This document shows, in pieces, positions 52,949-60,163 of a stretch of 64,000 nucleotides of DNA. Where the stretch lies: NCBI GenBank assembly GCA_017590115.1, contig JAGGNK010007004.1, positions 11,307,296 through 11,371,295 of the forward strand, read 5' to 3'. The notes beneath the pieces were generated by a model, which was not told the origin of the DNA, ran no database searches, and saw only the letters and a program-made list of their open reading frames with translations. Within the stretch, counting starts at the first letter, position 1. Each line of letters opens with the position of its first letter. Position numbers and translations under genes: made by a program. This DNA is from Montifringilla adamsi (taxonomy: Eukaryota; Chordata; Aves; Passeriformes; Passeridae).

Positions 52949-53529
52949 AATGTTTTACTTTCTGTAACTTGTCTGGTTTTTTTTTACGCAAGAGGTCAGT
53001 GTTTCACCTTTTACAAATAAAGAGATTATGATGATGCTACTTATTAAAGGGTTTAGAGATAAAAGCAGCATTTTTCATGTGTTTTTTATGAAAAATAAAA
53101 CATTTTCACTCAGACATGGCAGGCTCTCCCTGCTGCTGCAAGGTTTGGGGAGGGAATCTGGGGACATCCAGCAGGTCCTGACACCTCATTTTTCCTTAAG
53201 TGAGGATTCTGAAATGGCAAAGGAAAAGTATCAGGAAACTTTAGAAGCTGAGGAAAACTACCCAAATAATGGTTGCTGAGGCTCTTGCCTGTGTTTTGGG
53301 CAGTGAAAGAATAGTTGGGGTTGGAAGGGCCTCTAGAGATCAACCAAAAAAATGTCCTGGTCTGGCACAATCGCCTCACCTCAGAATGTCTGGGGTTTGG
53401 GAGGTGAAACCTAATTTGTGTCCTTGAAGAGATGGATGGAGTTTTGTCCACGTTTGAGTTTGAAGGAAATAGAACTGTGAGTGTTTGTGAAAAACACGTC
53501 CACTCTCCTGTGAAAATTTAAAAACTTTA
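52949..53529. other. Spacer between LRR pseudogene and LTR-like block
   Basis: AT-rich at first, then mixed. Apart from the CR1 scrap nothing is recognised. Confidence 0.35.
53307..53345 (-). mobile_element. CR1 LINE 3' end scrap
   Basis: TTGGGGTTGGAAGGGCCTCT and AGAGATCAACC match the reverse complement of a CR1 3' end. Very short. Confidence 0.55.
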
Positions 53530-53760
53530 AGAAAGGACAATAGGAGACAAGGACCATAGAGCAAAGGTTATTATGGCCGTCTTGGCATTGGGCCAAGACC
53601 ACACTGTTACCTTTGGGGAGACCCCTTAAATACTTTTTCCCTTACATCAGCCTGTTGCATATTCACAGACCCTTATGCATATCCATAAACTAGTTTACAT
53701 TTTCCAGGAGCTATTTTATATGGCTCCTCCTTGGGTTTGTCTTTTTAGAGCATGCGTGTT
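53530..53760 (-). mobile_element. LTR-like segment, poorly bounded
   Basis: The minus strand shows GCATAAGG and GCAACAGGCTGATG motifs, a TATTTAAGG TATA-like box (about 53625-53633) and a CCCAATGCCAAG block, an arrangement seen in avian ERV LTRs. No ends or target duplication could be found. Confidence 0.3.
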
Positions 53761-54359
53761 TCTTGGCTGTGGTTTTGGTTCCTTCTCCTTATCACTTCCA
53801 GTTTGGGCCTTGGTCTATACTTCTTCAGATGGTGAGTGCTGATTTTTGGCATATCTGTAGCAGGTGTCCTCATCCTGTGTTCATTGAGTGTATCCCATCC
53901 AAGCAGGCATTTTAACACAAGCATAGCTATTTCACTACTATGTCTAAGCTTAATTAACAGTAGAAATACAAATGATATCTTTGTAACAAAGTTACTTTAA
54001 CATCACACATATAGAATCCATTTTAATATTTGCGAAAAGCCAATATTATAATTTGTATCTATAACAGTGTTGCATTGCTCTCAGCTGTTTTTGTGTCTCT
54101 TAGCCCTGTGGAATGTGGCAGGACAGGTGAGGTTCCTCCCTGCCCACCTCCCCCACCTGCTGAGTCCTTCTGAAAGGCTGCCAAGGGAGCAACCCACTTC
54201 ACTCCCCTCATCCACCCAGGAACTCTCCCATCATGGAAGGCAATTAGATCGGTTCTGTGATGTAATTATATGGAGTGCAGTGGGGAACCTTCTCCCTGCC
54301 TTCCTCCCGGTTTATCTCAAGCACCTCTTCTTGCTTTATTCTCTGTTGCTCTGTCCTGC
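53761..54359. other. Unassigned sequence inside the retroelement cluster
   Basis: No gene or definite repeat recognised. It may include U5 or leader sequence of the neighbouring LTR. Confidence 0.3.
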
Positions 54360-55079
54360 TCCCCCTGCTGTGAGTGTCGGTGGCAGGGCAGGGTTGGAAG
54401 TTGGCAGCAGACAAAGACCACTCACCCTGAGGTGGCTGCTGGAACTCGGGCTAGCTCTTAGAACTCCGGTGCCACACCAGGAGTGGGGAACTGCCTCGGG
54501 ATGGGGATTTAGCAGAGGCAGAACCTTTAGAGCCACTTGCTCTCAGGTGCCAGACACAAGCCACGACAGGGACCAGACAGAGGAGAAAGGAGGAAGCTCT
54601 CCATCTTGAGGTTCCACAAGGAACAGTTTATTCCAGGTGAAGGAAGCAGGCCAAAAAGCTCCTAGCTGTATTGTCCAAGGGGCTTTGTACTGATACAAGT
54701 CACGGGGTGGATACAAACAGCTAACCAATAGGGAATCCTCAGGGGATGAGTGAGGGGATTACATCGAGTGTCTGGGGCCAGTTGGGGTAGGAGGGTGGAG
54801 AGGATGGGTCACATGGGCCAATGGGGCTTCCAGGAGTAGGGGAATTCCAAAGGGGTAGTGCAGTCAGGGATTGGCCCGAGGTTTAAGTGGCAGGGAAGGT
54901 TCAGGAATCAAGGGCTGCGCTGCCTTGACAGGTGGGGAAAGAGCTGGAACGAAGGGCAGGGAATGGCATGAGGGACAGCTTTGAGAGAGGGTGTAACCCA
55001 GGGGTAAACCAGCTTGGGGAGAACATGGGGGTACAACAGAACAAACCACTTAACAAGGAATCAATAAATTCAAACCACA
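54360..55079 (-). mobile_element. Endogenous retrovirus LTR, minus strand
   Basis: On the minus strand it begins TGTGGTTTGAATTTATTG at 55079 and contains several CCAAT motifs (about 54726, 54817, 54868), a TACAAA TATA-like element (about 54685-54692) and AATAAA at 54627-54632, followed by a GC-rich U5-like tail. The U5 end is uncertain (54360 is a guess). It appears inserted into another LTR, whose R/U5 sequence stops exactly at 55080. Confidence 0.6.
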
Positions 55080-55330
55080 ACAATCCCAATGTTCATGTGG
55101 CAACGGAGAGCTTTTATTTCACAAGCTCTTGCTTATATGGGGCATTTGAAAAACCCCATCTGCATACTTTCATAGGTCAGAACTCTACACCCCTTCAGGT
55201 CCTGGCCAGGGAAATGCCTGCAGCCTTGGGAGAGATGCAACTGGGTGAGGCCCCATCAGTCAAACCAGGGGCTGGTTGGTTTGCCTATCACAGACCAGCT
55301 AATATAGGGTAACACTGTGCTATCATTCAT
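55080..55330 (-). mobile_element. Second LTR fragment, interrupted by the LTR at 54360-55079
   Basis: The minus strand shows CCATATAAGC (about 55131-55140) and AATAAA (55113-55118), then the R/U5-like GCTCTCCGTTGCCACATG, cut off at 55080. This is a U3-R arrangement of a different LTR family. The upstream boundary is approximate. Confidence 0.5.
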
Positions 55331-55397
55331 CCCTGGAACTGGCAGAACTCTCTTTCCCCCAATTGTCCGTACGCCATCATCACTTGAGTTGCTCCTG

Positions 55398-55500
55398 CTT
55401 TCACAGAATCAAAGTCAGTTTGGTTGGAAGGGTCCAATCTTCCTGCTCAGGCAGCCATATCCTGGGGCACATGGCACAGTATTGTGTCCAGACCTACAGT
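55398..55500 (-). mobile_element. CR1 LINE fragment
   Basis: TTGGTTGGAAGGGTCCAATC, CTTCCTGCTCAGGCAGCC and GGCACAGTATTGTGTCCAGA match the reverse complement of a CR1 3' region. Confidence 0.6.
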
Positions 55501-56850
55501 CCCCTGTAGATCCAGATGAGGTTCAGTGTACACAAACCATGTGGTGGAAGTTCCTACTGAGGTGCCATCACCATATACCAACTCATTGGCACTGATGAAG
55601 AGTGGAAAATTTGGTTACCAAACTCTGGCAATATGAAAAAAATATCTTTTTCACCCTATGGGCCTGCATCTTGTCTGTGGAAAAGACCTCCAGCAGCTGA
55701 AAGAAGTGCCCTATGCCCCACTAGCACAGACTGGAGTCTATCAGGGGCAAGTACCCCCTGCTCAAGAGAGAGGGGCACACCACTAGGTAACCTGTGGTTT
55801 TACTTGGCTGACCATGGTGAAAACATACAGAAGTGGGATGGAAAACCCGCCTCTGCCTTGGCAGCACAGGTATGTGAGTTGAGAGGAAAAATTAACCACC
55901 ACAGAAAACTCTTCAAGGAAAAATGCCACTCAGTTTCCACTGGCCAAGTCCTCAGGCAGAATTGGACGGCTGATGTTACTTCTGACCCTCTGGAAGGGAC
56001 CTCCAGGTCATCTTTACAAGAAGCGAGCAAGGAGTACCATGATCAGAGCTAGAGGGGCCCTGGCTCTAGCCAGGTGTGAGAAAAGGACAGTGGGGTCTGT
56101 TGGACTGTGTGAATCCATGGCCTGGCACAGCAGAGCCACAGGAGCACAAGGCTTTAGTTGATACGGGTACACAATGTACCCTGATGCCATCATGCAGGGG
56201 CAGAATCCATCTCTGTTTCTGGGATGACAGGGGATCCCAGCAGGGACTATACTGGAAGCTGAAGTGCTCCTGACTGGGCATGAGTGGCAGAAAAATGCCA
56301 TTGTCACTGGCCTAGAGGCTCCATGTATCCTTGGCCCAGATCACCTCAGGAGAGGTATTTCAAGGACCCAAAAGGACACCATTGGGCTTCTGTGGAGACA
56401 GAAGAAATTAAGACAGATGAATCCCTTGCTTGGTCTTTCAGAGGACCCTTCTGCTGTGGGACTGCTGAGGTAGTTGAAGAACAGCAGGTACTGATGGCCA
56501 GTACACAGGGTCCCATTGGCAACATGGCACTGACTGGGACTTCAGGACCCCGTCCATGAGCTGGTCCGTGAACTGGAGAGCTGGGCGTGCTCAGCAAGAC
56601 TTGCTCACTCCTCAATAGCTGCACATGGCCCCTGCCTGAGTCCCGTGGAGAGTGGACACTGACTGTGTCCACTCTCCTGTGGACAGTGTCATGGCCTGAA
56701 TGAAGTCACACCATCACTGAGTGCTGCCTGCTGGACATGTTGGAACTTCAGTAAGAGCTGGAGTCCAAGGCAGCAAAATGGCGCCACCGTATACATTGCC
56801 AATGCATTCTTCTCCATTCCTCTGTCAGCAGATTCCCAGAGCTGGGGTCC
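55501..56850 (+). mobile_element. ERVL-like endogenous retrovirus internal fragment (gag end, protease, start of reverse transcriptase), defective
   Basis: Plus-strand frames carry, in order, a gag-like piece (about 55640-56050), a retroviral aspartic-protease segment with the active-site triad DTG at 56160-56168 in the context ALVDTGTQCTLM, a protease-to-pol linker (about 56265-56520), and a reverse-transcriptase start remnant with IANAFFSIPLSAD at about 56794-56832. The frame changes several times and there are stops, so nothing is translatable as a whole. Most of reverse transcriptase and all RNase H, integrase and env regions are missing. No same-strand LTR flanks it. The arrangement matches avian ERVL-type elements. 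Confidence 0.75.
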
Positions 56851-57459
56851 CTCTTTGGGCCCCCAGCCTAAAGCTGCCCTAAATAGGGCCTTGGCCTCCC
56901 TATGCCCCCCTGCCCACACAGGTGGGCTTGGTGACCACCTTGCTTAGTGCCACAGTCAGCTCCAGAGAGGCCCTGGGGTTCCCTGATGAGGGGGGAGCAG
57001 GGGCTGATGATGGAGCTCTGTGCCCAGTCACATGGGGGGATGTCCCACTTTCAGAGGGGTCTCAGTCTTATGGGGAGGGGGTGTCCAGTCCAGTGATGGA
57101 TCCCCTAATCCCATGGGAAGAGGGGTTGTGTATCCCAATCCCATGGGATACACAGTCTCAGTTCCAGGAAGGTAAATCAGTTACAGGGACCAGATCCCTG
57201 GGTGGGGACTCATTCCATGAAGGGGTATAGTGTCCCCTGTCCCATTGGCAGGGTCTCAAAAATGAAGTGGAGGAAGGATGTTCTTGCCCCGTCCTGTTTG
57301 CCACACTATTGGGGTCTCCCTTCCCCCCCTGTATTCTGGGTCTTTCCCCTCTCTACTTTTTCTCTCCCAGAAGAACACAGAGCCACTAGAGTGATGTCCC
57401 AGCTGGCCAGGAAGAGTCCAGGCACCTCCTGCCACAGGGCACGGACATTGGGGTGTGGG
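56851..57459. other. GC-rich sequence with short degenerate repeats
   Basis: Contains repeated ATCCCATGGGA-like words and a perfect 11-bp inverted repeat (TGTGTATCCCA at 57127-57137, TGGGATACACA at 57144-57154). No gene recognised. Confidence 0.4.
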
Positions 57460-57640
57460 GGATAGGGTGGGAACATGGGGGACACATGGGAAACATCGGG
57501 GACACACAGAAGACATGAGGACATTGTGGGATATGTGGGGGGACAGGTGGGACATGAGGGACACATGAGGGACCCTGGGGACATGTGTACATAGGGACGG
57601 ATGTGGGGACACAGGGTGGCAGTGAGGGTACTGTGTCCAT
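57460..57640. repeat. Degenerate minisatellite, GGGGACACATG-like units
   Basis: About 180 bp of imperfect 10-15-bp units sharing GGGACA, such as GGGGGACACATGGG, ATCGGGGACACACA and GAGGGACACATGAG. Open frames on both strands are a consequence of the repeat. Confidence 0.85.
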
Positions 57641-57652
57641 GGGGAGAGGAAG

Positions 57653-58195
57653 TGTTAGAAATGATGCAACTCCTAAAATTTTTAACTAACTTTAGTCAGG
57701 GGGTTTTGCCTAGGGGGAAGGGAAAATGGAAGTTTCTTTTCAAGAGATTCTGTTCCCTGGGCAAGGCCTGATGAGCGAGCTTGACATCTCAATGGACTGG
57801 GAGTTGCCAGAGGTTGCTCAAGAGACAAGTGACCGTCAACACCCGAACATCCTTCCTGGTGTGTCAGAGACTCTTGGTCTGAGAAAAGAGCAATAAGAGA
57901 ATGAAGAATAAGGACCTAATTAGCATTGGAGGCAAAGGGATCAATAACTAATAGGAAACCAGATACAAAGAACTGTGTAACTTGTGGCCAATGAATGTTG
58001 AACCAATGATTTTTTTCTGGGTTTTGACTATGTAAGTACGTGAAAAAATCTAGTAAAGAACCATGTATGATGGAATGGTTTTCTCTGCACAACACAGGCA
58101 ATGTGTGGATGGAATTATCTCTGTTGCACATTCTGGCCAGAACAACATCCTGGCCAGAGTAAAGTAATGCCTCTCTTAAAGCAGAAACGTTGTTG
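57653..58195 (+). mobile_element. LTR-like element, plus strand, right end uncertain
   Basis: Starts TGTTAGAAATGATGCAACTC and contains two CCAAT motifs (about 57988 and 58002) and a TATGTAAG TATA-like site (about 58029). Possible right ends are ...AACAACA (about 58147) or ...GTTGTTGCA (about 58197). The layout resembles avian class II LTRs. I found no convincing target duplication. A minus-strand open frame of 138 codons over it is incidental. Confidence 0.4.
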
Positions 58196-58324
58196 CAGGG
58201 TTTTTGTTTTTCCTGCAGTTTCAGTGACAGCAGGACAGTGCCTCCATATCCCCCCCACATCACATGTGTGTCCTTTTCCCCCAGATGGATTTTATGGACA
58301 GCTGCAACCCTCAACTGGCCATGG

Positions 58325-58560
58325 GGAGGCACTTGGAGCTACTGGGACCATGCTGGGATCACAACTGGGGTAACTAGGATCATACAGAGAACAACTGGAA
58401 CCATGCTGGTGAACGACAGGGAGAAAGGGGAATCATACTGGGGGTGAATGGGAGCAACTGGGACCACGCTGGGACCATACTGTTATCATAGTGAGAATGA
58501 CTAGGATCATACAGGGAATGACTAGAACCATTACTGGAGGTGACTGGGAGCCACTGAGAC
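58325..58560. repeat. CTGGGACCAT / CATACTGGGA minisatellite, block 1
   Basis: Imperfect units of roughly 15-25 bp built from ACTGGGA(C/T)CAT and GCTGGGATCA words, for example TACTGGGACCATGCTGGGAT. Confidence 0.88.
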
Positions 58561-58739
58561 CAGGGCCAGAAGAATCCAGCAAACTCCAGGTTTTGGTGCT
58601 GGGACAGCCCTGGAACAGATTCCCTGGGGGAACCTATGGCATGGACAGGAAAACCAGGGCACTGGGAACACCCAGGCCTTGGGAAAGGCTGGTACTGCCT
58701 GACTCACCTGATCTGCTGTGCTCAGGTGGCCTCAGTGGA

Positions 58740-58985
58740 TGTTGGACGTGTGTGCGTGTGTCTGCCTGCAGCTCAGCAAAGCCTTTGGCACTGCCTCCAT
58801 CTCCCTGCCTCTCCTGAAGCACCTGCAGCTCACGGCTGGGGCAGGTGCCTCTCGCTGGGAACACCTGGCTGGTGGCCAGGCCACGGAGGGCTGGGAATGG
58901 GGCCACAGCCAGCTGGGGCTGGGCACTGCTGGGTTCCCCAGGGCTCAGTGTTGGGTCTGGTCCTGTTCAACATCTGGCCTGGGTA
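58740..58985 (+). mobile_element. CR1 LINE reverse-transcriptase fragment
   Basis: Plus-strand translation contains LSKAFGTAS (the FSKAFDTV motif of CR1 reverse transcriptase) and, in another frame, VPQGSVLGLVLFNI (the conserved GVPQGSVLGP motif). Frames shift between them, so it is an inactive 5'- and 3'-truncated piece. Unlike the other CR1 fragments in the window, it lies on the plus strand and comes from ORF2. Confidence 0.82.
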
Positions 58986-59179
58986 GACAGCTAGGGGCAA
59001 CTGGGAGGCTTGATGGGGTCAAATAAGGAGTGTGGTGGCCCACTGGGAGAACTGGGGGTTAACTGGGAGATATGTGAGGCAGTGCCCTCATGAGACCCCA
59101 AAGCCCACCTGGGCCACCATGGGTTCACTAATGCCCCAATCTGCTTCTCCCAGTGGATTTCACGGACAATTGTAATCCT

Positions 59180-59700
59180 TGAGTGATCCCCAGTGGGTAG
59201 TGGGAGGCACAGGGAGCTACTGGGACCATGTTGGGAGCCAACTGAAGACACACTGGGAGCAAATGGAAGATGCTGGAACCATGTTGGGGGTACTGGGACC
59301 ACAACTAGGGCAACTATGATCATAAAGGAGGGGGCAACTGGAACCATGCTGGGTTCATACTGGGAGCGTCTGGAACCATGCTGGGGACAACTGGTATCAT
59401 ACTGGGAGTGACTGGGATCATAGTGGGATGATTCTGGTGGGGACAGGAATTGATTGGGACTGTTGGGGTGTGACAGGGATCATACTGGGAGTCGTTTTGA
59501 TCATACTGAACTCACACTGGGAGTGACTGGAAAGCACTAGAATCATATTGCAGGGAACTGGAATCATACTGGGATCATTCTGGGAGTAACTGGAGCCATG
59601 CAAATGACCAGGAGCAACGGGAACCACACTGGGAGTGACCGAGATCACACTAAAACGATTACAGAGCCCGTACTGGGACGGCACTGGCACGATAGCTGAG
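59180..59700. repeat. CTGGGACCAT / CATACTGGGAGTGA minisatellite, block 2
   Basis: About 500 bp of units such as CATACTGGGAGTGACTGGGA and GAACCATGCTGGG, continuing to the edge of the CENPA promoter. Same family as the block at 58325-58560. Confidence 0.9.
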
Positions 59701-59819
59701 ACTACCCGGGGAGCACCGAGGCGCGGGATGACTGGGGGCGGGGACATGCAGAGTTATGCTAATGAGCCCTCGGCGGGCGCGGCACCACCGAGTCGCGGAG
59801 TCCAGCGGCGCAGAGCGGT

Positions 59820-60087
59820 CCCGCGCCCCGATTGGCGCGCAGAGGGAAGTGACGTCACGCGCAGCGCGGCGCGGCGGGAGATTTGAGCGGCGCGGCGCGG
59901 CGGGAGGTTTGAACGGCGCGGCGGATCCCGGGCGCGACGTCACTGGCGAGGAGCGGGGCTTGGCGATACCCGGGAGTGGCGTGGGGGTATCTCTCCCGAA
60001 CACCTGAGTCCGCCCTGACTCCCTCTTCCACGGCCGCCGGCTCCCTTCCTGGGCTTGCCCTGACCCTGCGGTGGACTCGGCCACGCC
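59820..60087 (+). promoter_or_regulatory. CENPA: CENPA promoter and 5' UTR (CCAAT, CRE, duplicated CHR)
   Basis: CpG-rich. An inverted CCAAT box, CGATTGGCG, lies near 59828-59836. A perfect CRE, TGACGTCA, is at 59850-59857 and an ACGTCA half-site near 59937-59942. A 26-bp unit, 59865-59890, is repeated at 59891-59916 with 24 of 26 bases identical; each copy carries GGCGGGAG followed by a TTTGA(G/A) element (59882-59887 and 59908-59913), the second being the consensus CHR TTTGAA. CHR elements and NF-Y sites are typical of G2/M genes, including CENPA, controlled by DREAM and B-MYB/FOXM1. The start site is not determined. Confidence 0.7.
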
Positions 60088-60163
60088 ATGCCCCGCCGCA
60101 AACCCACCCCCCGACGGCGTCGCGGTCCCCCCGCCCCCCCACCGCCCCGGCCGCGGGCACGCA
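60088..60163 (+). CDS. CENPA: CENPA exon 1
   Basis: ATG at 60088 in context CACGCCATGC, 25 codons plus one base, donor GCA|GTGAGT. Encodes most of the N-terminal tail. It contains no serine and one threonine (Thr7). Confidence 0.92.

Noticed and set aside
57916..58332. Minus-strand frame of 138 codons
   Set aside because: It crosses an LTR-like element and the start of a minisatellite, with no recognisable domain.
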